Source: Streptomyces sp. HM190 (lineage in GTDB: Bacteria; Actinomycetota; Actinomycetes; Streptomycetales; Streptomycetaceae). From it: DNA of 64,000 bases. The notes below the pieces were generated by a model. The model was not told the DNA's origin. It saw nothing but the letters and a program-made list of their open reading frames with translations, and did no database searches. The stretch lies in assembly GCF_009857135.1 (NCBI RefSeq), contig NZ_CP047318.1, positions 3,038,001 to 3,102,000 on the forward strand, written 5' to 3'. Numbering within the stretch: position 1 is the stretch's first letter; the number at the start of each line of letters is the position of its first letter. A program made the translations under genes and the position numbers. Shown piece after piece: positions 16,804 to 25,372 of the stretch.

Positions 16804-18251
16804 CTGCGGAAAGCACCGAAAGCACCGTCCCCTCCACCGGTGGACAGCAACGCGAGTTCGCGGGCACGACCGTGTCCGTCGTGCCGCCGCGCGAGGCCGT
16901 CGGCGGTCTCGCCCTCCCTGTGGGCCGGCGGCCCGCCCGGCGCCCCACGGGGCTGCCGCTGCTCGCCGTCGACGGCACGGCCGCGCTCATCGCGGTCCTG
17001 GCGCTCACCGGCGACCGGACGCCCGGGCGGCCGTTGATGGTCGCCGCCCTGATACTGGTCGTGGCGTGGCTGAACTCGCGGGCGGGCCTGTACCGGCCGC
17101 CCGCCGTGCCCGCCGTGCTCGACGAACTGCCCGTCGTGTGCGCCCGGATCGTGCTCGGCTGGTGCGCCCTCGGCGCCGGCGTCGCCGCGTACTCACCCGA
17201 CCACGCGCTGTCCGCGCAGGAGCTGGCGCTCGGCTGCACGCTGCAGTCGGCGGCCGCGTGCGCGGGCCGGGGCGCGGTCCACTGGCTGCGGCGCCGGACC
17301 CTGGTCCGGCGGCCCGGCACGGCCCTGGTGGTGGGCCCGGCCGCGACCGCGCAGCGGGTGGCCGCCGCGTTCCAGCGGCACCCGTCGTGCGGACTGCGCC
17401 CGGTGGGTGTCGTCGCCGACCAGCCGGGCGGGGGCGAAGGGCTGCCGGTGCTGACGACGGCCGAGGAGGTGCGGCGGGCGGTCGTGCAGAACAGTGTGCG
17501 GGCCGTGCTCGTCGTCGGCTCCCGCACCGAACGCGCCCCGCTGCTGCGCTCGCTGGAGGCCGACGGGTGCGCGCTGTGGGAGGTGGACGCCCAGGTCCCC
17601 GCGTACGGCAGGGACGGCTCGACGGAGCTGCTCGCCGGGTTCGCCTGCCGGCGACTGGAGCTGACGTCGCGTCGGGAGCCATTCGGGAAAAGGGCGTTGG
17701 ACGTCGCCGTGTCGGGTGCGCTGCTGCTGATGGTGAGTCCGCTGCTGCTGGTGTGCGCGGTGGTGCTGAGGCTGAGCGAGGGGCCCGGTGTGGTGTTCCG
17801 GCAGGAGCGGATCGGACGGGACGGCATGCCGTTCACGCTGCTGAAGTTCCGCACCCACCGCCCGGTCGACGCGCACGAGGCGGCGACCCGGTGGAGCGTG
17901 GCGAACGACCGGGAGATGGGCTGGTTCTGCCGTTTCCTGCGGCGGAGTTCGCTGGACGAGCTGCTCCAGCTGTGGAACGTGCTGCGCGGCGACATGAGCC
18001 TGGTCGGGCCACGGCCGGAACGGCCCTATTTCGTCGGGAAGTTCGGCCAGATGTATCCGGGCTACGCGGCCCGCCACCGGATGCGGACCGGGATCACCGG
18101 GCTCGCCCAGGTCACCGGGTTGCGCGGTGACACCTCCATCGAGGACAGGGCCCGCTTCGACAACGCGTACATCGACAACTGGTCGCTGTGGCAGGACTTC
18201 TGCATCCTGCTGCGCACGGCGGCCGCGCTCGTCCGTCCCACGGGGAGCTGA
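16800..18251 (+). CDS. Polyprenyl-phosphate sugar-1-phosphate transferase (exopolysaccharide initiating enzyme)
   Basis: 483 residues, WcaJ/WbaP class. The N-terminal half has several membrane helices (LAVDGTAALIAVLAL, LMVAALILVVAWL) and a CoA-binding-like segment (TALVVGPAATAQRVAAAF). The C-terminal bacterial sugar transferase domain, from about residue 285, has KRALDVAVSGALLLMVSPLLL, FRQERIGRDGMPFTLLKFRT, LDELLQLWNVLRGDMSLVGP and RPERPYF. It transfers a sugar phosphate from a nucleotide sugar to undecaprenyl phosphate and so starts the repeat unit. The GTG start overlaps the stop of the preceding glycosyltransferase. It is the key evidence that the operon makes a lipid-linked polymer. Confidence 0.9.
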   Translation: MTAESTESTVPSTGGQQREFAGTTVSVVPPREAVGGLALPVGRRPARRPTGLPLLAVDGTAALIAVLALTGDRTPGRPLMVAALILVVAWLNSRAGLYRPPAVPAVLDELPVVCARIVLGWCALGAGVAAYSPDHALSAQELALGCTLQSAAACAGRGAVHWLRRRTLVRRPGTALVVGPAATAQRVAAAFQRHPSCGLRPVGVVADQPGGGEGLPVLTTAEEVRRAVVQNSVRAVLVVGSRTERAPLLRSLEADGCALWEVDAQVPAYGRDGSTELLAGFACRRLELTSRREPFGKRALDVAVSGALLLMVSPLLLVCAVVLRLSEGPGVVFRQERIGRDGMPFTLLKFRTHRPVDAHEAATRWSVANDREMGWFCRFLRRSSLDELLQLWNVLRGDMSLVGPRPERPYFVGKFGQMYPGYAARHRMRTGITGLAQVTGLRGDTSIEDRARFDNAYIDNWSLWQDFCILLRTAAALVRPTGS

Positions 18252-18253
18252 CC

Positions 18254-19600
18254 GTGACGTCTCTGCGCGCTGCCGCGCCCGTCCTGCCCGTGGTCGCCGT
18301 CGTGGCCGCGCTCGCCCTGCCGGTCACTCCCGGCGCCGAGGGCGGCGCGACCCCGGCCGACGCCGTCTCCGGGCTGCTGGTGCTGTGGTGCGCCGTACGG
18401 CTGCTGCGCGACCGGCGGCGCACCCTGTCGCGTACCGCGGCGGTGGTGCTCGGGCTGCCCGTGGCGGGGCTGGCGCTGGCGGCGGCCGGGGCGGCCGACC
18501 CGGGGGCCGGGACGGCCGGGCTCGGCCGGTACCTCCAGATCTTCGTGCTGGTCCCGGCGGCGGTGCTGATGAGCGTCCGCGGCCGGGACGGTTTCCGGAC
18601 GGTGGCGTGGTCGTTCGTGGGGCTGGCGCTGTGGGAGGGCGCCGTCGGCGCGCACCAGTACGCCACCGGGACCGGGGCCAGTTACGCCGGTGAGGACATC
18701 CGCGCCGTGGGGACCTTCGGTGCAGGGGACGTCATGGGGATGGCGACCGTGGTGTCGCTGGGGCTGGTCTGCTCGGTGGGGCTGGCGCTGGCGCCCGCCT
18801 CGGCGCGGCAGCGGGTCTGGGCGCTGGTCTGCTCGGTGCTGCTGGTGCTGCCGCTCGCGGTGTCGTTCAGCCGGGGCGCGTGGATCGCCACGGCGGTGGC
18901 GTGCGGACTCCAGGTGGTGCTGGCCGGGCTGCGGCGGGCCGTCGGGGTCTTCGCCGTCGTCGCCGCCGTGGGTGTCGTCCTCGTCGGCGGGCTCGGGATC
19001 GGGTCGCAGATGCTGCAGGAGCGCATCAGCAGCATCACGCGGGTCGCCGACGCGCCGGACCAGTCGGTCACCGACCGGTACACGATGTGGGCCGCCGCCG
19101 TCGGCATGTGGCGCGAACAGCCCCTGACGGGTGTCGGGTTGAAGGGCTTCCCCGAGCACCGGGACGGCCACGCCTCGCTGGCTCTGTCGTCCGGCAGCGA
19201 CATCGCGGGCGCCGGTACGGCGTACCAGAAGCAGCCGCTGCTGTCGCCGCACAACATGTACCTGCTGGTGCTGAGCGAGCAGGGGCTCGTCGGGCTGGTG
19301 ACACTGGCCGGGAGCTGGCTGGCGCTCGCCGTGTGCGGGCTGCGCGGACTGGTGCGGGTGCGGCGGTCGCCCGGCGGCCGGCGGGGCGGGCTCGACTGCG
19401 GGCTCGTCGCCTGCGGGCTGATCGCCTGGGTGCTGGTCGACTTCGGGTACGCCGACATCGGCGGGCCCACGACCGTGCTGACGGCCGTGTGCTTCGGGCT
19501 GGTGGCCTGGTGGGCGCTGGCGGACAGGACCGCCGCGGGCGCCGTGCCCCCGGCCGGGGCCGTGCCGGCCCGCGTCCCGGAAGGGGCCGGAGCGCGATGA
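18254..19600 (+). CDS. O-antigen ligase / Wzy-like membrane protein
   Basis: 448 residues with about ten transmembrane helices, for example APVLPVVAVVAALALPV and RVWALVCSVLLVLPLAVSFSRGAW. The SFSRGAWIA motif followed by a large loop containing TDRYTMWAAAVGMWREQPLTGVGLKGFPEH and SPHNMYLLVLSEQGLVGLV is the Wzy_C/O-antigen ligase signature. The enzyme probably polymerises or transfers the lipid-linked glycan at the outer face of the membrane. The GTG at 18254 follows the previous stop by two bases; the end overlaps the flippase ATG by four bases. Confidence 0.85.
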   Translation: MTSLRAAAPVLPVVAVVAALALPVTPGAEGGATPADAVSGLLVLWCAVRLLRDRRRTLSRTAAVVLGLPVAGLALAAAGAADPGAGTAGLGRYLQIFVLVPAAVLMSVRGRDGFRTVAWSFVGLALWEGAVGAHQYATGTGASYAGEDIRAVGTFGAGDVMGMATVVSLGLVCSVGLALAPASARQRVWALVCSVLLVLPLAVSFSRGAWIATAVACGLQVVLAGLRRAVGVFAVVAAVGVVLVGGLGIGSQMLQERISSITRVADAPDQSVTDRYTMWAAAVGMWREQPLTGVGLKGFPEHRDGHASLALSSGSDIAGAGTAYQKQPLLSPHNMYLLVLSEQGLVGLVTLAGSWLALAVCGLRGLVRVRRSPGGRRGGLDCGLVACGLIAWVLVDFGYADIGGPTTVLTAVCFGLVAWWALADRTAAGAVPPAGAVPARVPEGAGAR

Positions 19601-21549
19601 CGCCGACACCTCCCCCGGTCCCCTCGCCACCCCCGGTCCCTCCGGTCTCCGCCGCGGGCGACGCGGTCGGCGACAAGGCCACCAGAGCGGTGGTCCCGGG
19701 CGCCCGGTCGCCCATGCCCCCGGAGGTCGCGCCGCCCACCGGCCGGTTCCTCGCCAAGGCCACCCTCGTCACGGCGGCGCTCACGGCCGCGGCGGCGCTG
19801 CTGGGGCTCGGCCGGGACCAGGCCCTGTCGTATCTGTTCGGGGCCGGCAGCGAGACGGACGCCTTCCTGGTGGCCTGGACCGTGCCGGAGTTCGCTGCGA
19901 CCCTGCTGATCGAGGACGGCATGGCGTTCGTGCTGGTGCCGGCGTTCAGTGTGGCCGTGGCCCGGCGGGCGCGGGGCGGCACGGGCGACCCGGTGCGCTC
20001 CCTGGTCGCGACGACGCTCCCCCGGCTGACGCTGGCCTTCGCGGCGGCGGCCACGCTGCTGATCCTCGGCGCGCCCTATCTGGTCGAGGTGCTCGCCCCC
20101 GGTCTGCCCAACCACCGGCTCGCCGTCGACTGCACCCGGCTGACCGGCACCTGTGTGCTCACCTTCGGCCTGGCCGGCTACTGCAGCGCGGCCCTGCGCG
20201 CGCACCGCCGGTTCGTGGCGCCCGCGGCGATCTACGTGGCGTACAACACCGCGATCATCACGGCGATGTTCGTGCTCGGCGGGCGCTGGGGCGTGCGGGC
20301 CGCGGCCGTCGGGGTCGCCGTGGGCGGCGGGTTGATGATCCTCACCCAGCTGCCGTCGCTCCTGCGGCAACTGCGCCGGAAGACGCGGACCGCCACGGAG
20401 GAACGGGCCACCACGGGCGCGCCCGCGGCCCTCGGCACCGACGCCGCACCCGCCCTCGTGCCCCACTCCACGCCCGCCCCCGCCCCCGGGGCTCCACCCT
20501 CCTCCGGGACCGACGCCGACGCCGCCCCCGCCTCCGAACCTGCCTCCGAACCCGTTTCCGGCTCCGGTTCCGGGGCCGGGCCCGGAACCGGGTCCAGGGC
20601 CGAGGCCGGGATCGAGGCAGAGGCCGGCACCAAATCCGGTTCCGGGGCCGGATCCGAGCCCGGTTCCGGTTCCCACGCGGCCCGCCCCGTGGAGTTCACG
20701 CTCATCGCCACCGTGCTGCTCTTCGCGCTGTGCCGGCAGTCCCAGGTGCTCATCGAACGGTTCCTCGCCTCGACGCTGCCCGCCGGGGCCATCTCGCACC
20801 TCAACTACGCCCAGAAGGTCGCGCAGATCCCGATGACGTTCTCGCTGATGCTGTGCACCGTCACCCTCCCGGTGGTGGCGCAGGCGATGGCCGAGGGCGA
20901 CACCGAGCGGGCCCGCAACCGGGTGGAGAAGGACCTGGCGCTTGTGTCGTGCGTCGTGCTGCTGGGCGCGGCGGCGATCGTCGCGTGCGCCCCCCAGATC
21001 ATCGAACTGCTCTTCCAGCGGGGCGCCTTCACCGGCGAGGACACCGCCGCGACCGCCGCCGTGATGCGGGTGTACGCGCTCGGGCTGCTCGGACACGCCC
21101 TGGTGAGCGCGCTGGTCCGCTCCTACTTCTCCGCCGGACGGCCCACCTGGTACCCGCTGGCCGCGATGGCCGCCGGTCTCGTCACCACCTCGTGGATCGG
21201 CACGGCGACCGTCGGCTCGTGGGGGGTCCTCGGGATCGCCGCCGCCAACGCCGCCGGCATCACCGTCAGCGCGCTGCTCCTGCTGCACGGCATGCGCGGA
21301 CGGGCGGTGCCGATCCGCACCCGGCAGGTCGTGGCGGAGATGAGCAGGCCGGTGCGGGCTGCCCTGGCCGCGGGCGCGGTCGGCATGTACTGCGCCGGGC
21401 GGATCGATTCCCCGGTCCTCGGCCTGGCCGTCGGCGGCTCGGTCGTCCTCCTCGTCTTCGTCCTGCTGGCCTCGGCCATGGGCGCCTCAGGCGTCGCCCC
21501 CGCACTCCGTTCCGTCACACGAAGGCTCTCTCATGCCCGTCTCCGCTGA
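19597..21549 (+). CDS. MurJ/MviN-like lipid-linked glycan flippase with long low-complexity loop
   Basis: 650 residues of the MOP superfamily. Family motifs are ATLVTAALTAAAALLGLGRDQ, LFGAGSETDAFLVAWTVPEF, LLIEDGMAFVLVPAFS and, later, LNYAQKVAQIPMTFSLMLCTV and LIELLFQRGAFTGEDTAAT-type segments. It probably flips the operon's lipid-linked repeat unit rather than serving as the housekeeping lipid II flippase. Residues about 265-365 form an insertion of Ala, Pro, Gly, Ser and Glu repeats (SEPASEPVSGSGSGAGPGTG) that splits the two halves and is not part of the normal fold. The N-terminus also has a PPPVPSPPPVPPV run. The stop overlaps the deacetylase start by 17 bases. Confidence 0.85.
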   Translation: MTPTPPPVPSPPPVPPVSAAGDAVGDKATRAVVPGARSPMPPEVAPPTGRFLAKATLVTAALTAAAALLGLGRDQALSYLFGAGSETDAFLVAWTVPEFAATLLIEDGMAFVLVPAFSVAVARRARGGTGDPVRSLVATTLPRLTLAFAAAATLLILGAPYLVEVLAPGLPNHRLAVDCTRLTGTCVLTFGLAGYCSAALRAHRRFVAPAAIYVAYNTAIITAMFVLGGRWGVRAAAVGVAVGGGLMILTQLPSLLRQLRRKTRTATEERATTGAPAALGTDAAPALVPHSTPAPAPGAPPSSGTDADAAPASEPASEPVSGSGSGAGPGTGSRAEAGIEAEAGTKSGSGAGSEPGSGSHAARPVEFTLIATVLLFALCRQSQVLIERFLASTLPAGAISHLNYAQKVAQIPMTFSLMLCTVTLPVVAQAMAEGDTERARNRVEKDLALVSCVVLLGAAAIVACAPQIIELLFQRGAFTGEDTAATAAVMRVYALGLLGHALVSALVRSYFSAGRPTWYPLAAMAAGLVTTSWIGTATVGSWGVLGIAAANAAGITVSALLLLHGMRGRAVPIRTRQVVAEMSRPVRAALAAGAVGMYCAGRIDSPVLGLAVGGSVVLLVFVLLASAMGASGVAPALRSVTRRLSHARLR

Positions 21550-22300
21550 GCGCACACCGCTCACCGCCGCCCCAGAGCCGGCCGCCCCGGCCGCTCTCTG
21601 GGTGGCCATGTACCACTCCGTCGGCGACTGCTCCGACGACCCGTACCGCATCACCGTCTCGCCCGAACGGCTCGACGCGCAGCTCGGGTGGCTGCGCCGC
21701 CGCGGGCTGCGCGGGGTCGGCGTGGCCGAGTTGCTCGCCGCGCGCGCCCGCGGCGAGGGAGCGGACCTGGTGGGGCTGACCTTCGACGACGGGTACACCG
21801 ACTTCGTGGAGGCGGCGCTGCCGCGGCTGCGGGCGCACGGCTTCGGGGCGACCCTCTTCGTGCTGCCGGGACGGCTGGGCGGGGAGAACGCCTGGGACCC
21901 GCTGGGCCCCCGCAAGCCGCTGCTGGACGCGGAGGGCATCAGGGAGGCCGCCGCCACCGAGGGCGTGGAGATCGGTTCGCACGGGCTGACCCACGTCGAC
22001 CTCACGAAGGCGGACGACGCGACCCTGCGGGCCGAGACCGCCGAGAGCAGAGCGCTGCTCTCGGAGCTGACCGGTGCTCCCGTCCAGGGCTTCTGCTATC
22101 CGTACGGCACCCTCGACCAGCGGGCCGCCGACGCCGTGCGGGACGCCGGTTACGCGTACGCCTGCGCGATCGACCCCGGCCCGCTGAACGGCCCGTTCGC
22201 CCTGCCGCGGGTGCACATCGGCGAGGAGGACACCGCCGTACGGCTGCTGCTGAAGCGGAAGCTGCACCGGTGGCGGCGCCGGCCGGTCGAGGGGGTCTGA
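21533..22300 (+). CDS. Polysaccharide deacetylase (NodB homology)
   Basis: Carbohydrate esterase family 4 enzyme of 255 residues that removes N-acetyl groups from a glycan. It has the metal-binding LTFDDGYTDF (catalytic base Asp and first metal Asp), the second metal motif GSHGLTHVDL, and GFCYPYGTLDQRA with the Pro-Tyr-Gly of motif 3. No signal peptide is present, so it may act on lipid-linked precursors inside the cell, or on nascent polymer if exported another way. It overlaps the flippase gene by 17 bases. This suggests the polymer contains N-acetylated hexosamines that are partly deacetylated. Confidence 0.88.
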   Translation: MPVSAERTPLTAAPEPAAPAALWVAMYHSVGDCSDDPYRITVSPERLDAQLGWLRRRGLRGVGVAELLAARARGEGADLVGLTFDDGYTDFVEAALPRLRAHGFGATLFVLPGRLGGENAWDPLGPRKPLLDAEGIREAAATEGVEIGSHGLTHVDLTKADDATLRAETAESRALLSELTGAPVQGFCYPYGTLDQRAADAVRDAGYAYACAIDPGPLNGPFALPRVHIGEEDTAVRLLLKRKLHRWRRRPVEGV

Positions 22301-22307
22301 GTCCGTC

Positions 22308-23456
22308 GTGAAGGCGCTGCACATCATCACCGGGCTCGGCGTCGGGGGCGCGGAGCAGCAACTGCGGCTGCTGCTGCGTCATCTGCCGGTCGAGTGCGAC
22401 GTGGTGACGCTCACCAATCCGGGCCCGGTCGCCGACGGCCTGAGGGCGGACGGCGTCCGCGTCACCCACCTCGGCATGAGCGGCAACCGGGACCTCGCGG
22501 CCCTGCCCCGGCTGGTGCGGGAGATCCGCAGGGGCGGCTACGACCTCGTCCACACCCATCTCTACCGGGCCTGCGTCTACGGCCGGGTCGCCGCCCGGCT
22601 GGCCGGGGTGCGGGCCGTGGTCGCCACCGAGCACTCGCTCGGCGACTCGCAGATGGAGGGGCGCAAGCTGTCCGGCGGGGTCCGCGCGCTGTATCTGGCC
22701 AGCGAGCGGCTGGGCCGGGCGACGGTCGCCGTCTCGCCCACGGTCGCGGAGCGGCTGGAGCGCTGGGGCGTACCGGGCCCGCGGACCGTCGTCGTCCCCA
22801 ACGGCGTCGACCTCGCCGGGTTCCGCTTCGACGCGGCCCTGCGCGAGCGGACCCGGCGGCGGCTCGGGCTGCCGCAGGGCGCTTACGTCGTCGGCGGCGT
22901 CGGACGGCTCGCGGCGGGCAAGCGGTTCGACGTGCTGGTCCGGGCGGCGGCCCAGTTGCCGGACGACTGCTGGCTACTGCTCGTCGGCGGCGGCCCCGAG
23001 GAGAGCACGCTGCGGCGGGCCGCCCAGCGGACCGGGGTCGCCGACCGGGTGCTGCTGACCGGGGAGCGCCCGGCCGCGGGCTCCCCCGGCGCCGATCTGC
23101 CCTCCCTGATGAACGCCATGGACGTGCTCGCCTCGCCCAGCGCCGAGGAGGCCTTCGGGCTGGCGGTGGTGGAGGCCATGGCGTCCGGGCTGCCCGTGCT
23201 CTACGTCTCCTGCCCGGCGATCGAGGACCTGCCGCCGGAGGCGACCGTCGGCGCCCGCCGCGTCCAAGGGGGCGCCGAGTCGTTCGTACGCGCCCTGCTG
23301 GACGTCCGCGCGCGGGGCCCGCGCGACCGTGCCGCGCCCGCCGCCGCCCAGCACTACTGCATCACCCGCAGCGCCGCCCAGCTCATGAAGGTGTACGCGG
23401 CCGCCGTCTCCCCCACGCCCTCGCCGACCCCGTCCCTGGGAGTGAAGTCCGAATGA
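22308..23456 (+). CDS. Glycosyltransferase family 4
   Basis: 382-residue GT-B retaining glycosyltransferase. N-terminal ALHIITGLGVGGAEQQLRLLL carries the glycine-rich loop, and DLVHTHLYRACVYGRVAARL follows. The donor domain has VVVPNGVDLAGFRF, VVGGVGRLAAGKRFDVLV and SPSAEEAFGLAVVEAMASGLP. The GTG at 22308 is seven bases after the deacetylase stop, and the end overlaps the next gene by ATGA. It is the second glycosyltransferase of the operon, so with the initiating transferase the repeat unit is likely three sugars or uses shared enzymes. Confidence 0.9.
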   Translation: MKALHIITGLGVGGAEQQLRLLLRHLPVECDVVTLTNPGPVADGLRADGVRVTHLGMSGNRDLAALPRLVREIRRGGYDLVHTHLYRACVYGRVAARLAGVRAVVATEHSLGDSQMEGRKLSGGVRALYLASERLGRATVAVSPTVAERLERWGVPGPRTVVVPNGVDLAGFRFDAALRERTRRRLGLPQGAYVVGGVGRLAAGKRFDVLVRAAAQLPDDCWLLLVGGGPEESTLRRAAQRTGVADRVLLTGERPAAGSPGADLPSLMNAMDVLASPSAEEAFGLAVVEAMASGLPVLYVSCPAIEDLPPEATVGARRVQGGAESFVRALLDVRARGPRDRAAPAAAQHYCITRSAAQLMKVYAAAVSPTPSPTPSLGVKSE

Positions 23457-24127
23457 CCGACCGTACCCCCGACCGTACGACCATGACCGACAGCGCCGGC
23501 CGTGGTGCGGCCCCCCTGCCGCGCCTGCGGACCCTGCCCCCCTGGTCCCTGCTCGCCGCCGGCGCCCTCATCGGCGGCGTGGCCGGTGGCGCGTACGGCG
23601 TGCTGACGCCGCCCGTGTACACCGCCACCAGCTATGTCGTCGCCGTGCCCACCGAGGGGTCGGACCCGCAGAGCGCGCTCGGTTTCGCGCAGGCCTACGG
23701 GCGGGTGGCCACCCAGCTCGCGGTGCTCGGGGACGCCCAGGTGTGGGCGGGGGTGCCGGTGTCCACGCTGAGGGAGAACGTGCGGACGGCGACCTCGCCG
23801 GACGCGCCGATGGTCGCCGTGTCCGCGACCTCCGCACGACCGGACGTCGCCGCCGACATGGCCAACGCGGTGTCGCGGGCGCTGACCCGGCACGCGAACG
23901 ACGCCGGCAAGTCAACGCGCGTCGAGCTGCAGCAGTTCGCCCGCGCCACCCGGCCGACCGAGGCGTCCTCGGCGTCGGCGGCGGTGACCGGCCTGGTGGG
24001 CGCCGCCGCGGGCGGGCTGCTCGGCGGGCTCGCGCTGCTGGTCCGCCCCCGCCGCACGCCGCGGACCGCGCCCGCGGCCTCCGTGCCGGGCCCCGCGGTC
24101 GCCGTCGACGCCCATGGACAGCTGTGA
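23453..24127 (+). CDS. Wzz-like polysaccharide co-polymerase / chain-length regulator
   Basis: 224 residues with the two-helix plan of polysaccharide co-polymerases: an N-terminal transmembrane segment (WSLLAAGALIGGVAGGAYGVL) followed by PPVYTATSYVVAVP, an outer domain of about 110 residues, and a C-terminal helix (AVTGLVGAAAGGLLGGLALLV) before a basic tail. There is no tyrosine-kinase domain. It probably sets polymer length with the Wzy-like protein. The stop overlaps the following GTG by four bases. Confidence 0.82.
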   Translation: MTDRTPDRTTMTDSAGRGAAPLPRLRTLPPWSLLAAGALIGGVAGGAYGVLTPPVYTATSYVVAVPTEGSDPQSALGFAQAYGRVATQLAVLGDAQVWAGVPVSTLRENVRTATSPDAPMVAVSATSARPDVAADMANAVSRALTRHANDAGKSTRVELQQFARATRPTEASSASAAVTGLVGAAAGGLLGGLALLVRPRRTPRTAPAASVPGPAVAVDAHGQL

Positions 24128-25350
24128 CCACCGCGCCGCTCATGGTGGCGGACCGCCGCGCCCTGCGTGCCGAACTCTGCACCGACGAGCACGAGTTCGG
24201 CGAGCTGGCCGACGCCTGGGACCGTCTGTACCGGCGGTGCTGCACGGCCACCCCGTTCCAGACCCACGCTTGGCTGCACTCCTGGTGGCTGTCGTACGGC
24301 AGACCGGGGCGGCTGCGGCTCGTCCTGGTCCGCGACGGCGCCGAGTTGCGGGCCGCCGCGCCGCTCATGCTGGTCCGGAGGCCCCTGCCGTGTCTGCTCC
24401 CGCTCGGGCACCCGATCTCCGACTTCGCCGACGTGCTGGTCGACGACGAGGACACCGACCGGGCGTCGGCCGCGCTCACCGAGGGACTGTCGGCCGCCGC
24501 GCGGACCGCGCTGATCGACTTCCGCGAGGTCCGGCCCGGCGCCGCCGTCGAACGGATCTACGAGCACTGGCAGGGGCCCCGGCGGAGGATCGCCGACTCG
24601 GTCTGTCTGGAGCTGCCCGCGCAGCCCATGGACGAGCTGCTCAAGCGGCTGCCGGGCTCCCGCGCCCAGCGCGTCCGGGCCAAGATCCGCAAGCTGGGCG
24701 ATCTCGGCATCGTGCCGCGCGCCGTGGGCCACGACGAGGTGGGCCCCGCCCTGCGGACCATGCTGGACCTGCACCGGCTGCAGTGGCAGGACCGCAAGGT
24801 GACCACCGAGCACATGCGGCCCCGGTTCTCCGAGCACCTGGCCCGCTCGGTGGGGCCGATGGTGCGCTCCGGGGACGCCGTGGTCACCGAGTTCCGGCTG
24901 GGTGGCGACGTCATGGCCGTCGACGTCACCCTGCTGTCCCGGCGGCTGGCGGGCGGCTACCTCTACGGCGCCCACCCGGGGCTGCGGGAACGCAAGGCGG
25001 ACGTCGCCACGATGCTGCTGGACTCCAGCGCCACGCAGGCCGCCACCGGCTCCCGGCAGGTGCTGAGCCTGCTGCGCGGCGCCGAACCGTACAAGTTGCG
25101 CTGGCGTCCCGACACCGTCGTCAACCAGCGGCTGCTGCTCGCCCGCCGGCGCACCGCCCCGATCCTGTCGGCGGTCGCCTGCGACGCGGCGGCCCGTGAA
25201 CGCGGCAGGGAATTCGTCCGCGACCGGCGGGAGCGCGCCGCGGAGCGGGAGCGCGGGGAACGGGGCGAGCGGCCGGCCCCGGAGCAGGACCGGCCCCGCG
25301 GAGGCCGACGGGACGCGGAGCGGAGGGAACGCGGTGGCGACGGGCGGTGA
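24124..25350 (+). CDS. FemAB/GNAT-like acyltransferase of the glycan operon
   Basis: 408 residues with the tandem GNAT-like arrangement of BioF2/CelD/FemAB-type proteins: FQTHAWLHSWWLSYGRPGRL near the N-terminus, RLVLVRDGAELRAAAPLML, and later VTEFRLGGDVMAVDVTLLS, GGYLYGAHPGLRERKADVATMLL and LSLLRGAEPYKLRWRPD. Such proteins are common in exopolysaccharide operons and may add acyl or aminoacyl groups to the glycan. The last 50 residues are a highly charged Arg/Glu/Gly tail. It is the last gene of the operon and converges on the GH26 gene with a 22-base gap. Substrate unknown. Confidence 0.8.
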   Translation: MTTAPLMVADRRALRAELCTDEHEFGELADAWDRLYRRCCTATPFQTHAWLHSWWLSYGRPGRLRLVLVRDGAELRAAAPLMLVRRPLPCLLPLGHPISDFADVLVDDEDTDRASAALTEGLSAAARTALIDFREVRPGAAVERIYEHWQGPRRRIADSVCLELPAQPMDELLKRLPGSRAQRVRAKIRKLGDLGIVPRAVGHDEVGPALRTMLDLHRLQWQDRKVTTEHMRPRFSEHLARSVGPMVRSGDAVVTEFRLGGDVMAVDVTLLSRRLAGGYLYGAHPGLRERKADVATMLLDSSATQAATGSRQVLSLLRGAEPYKLRWRPDTVVNQRLLLARRRTAPILSAVACDAAARERGREFVRDRRERAAERERGERGERPAPEQDRPRGGRRDAERRERGGDGR

Positions 25351-25372
25351 ACGGCCCGCCGCCACCGCCGGG

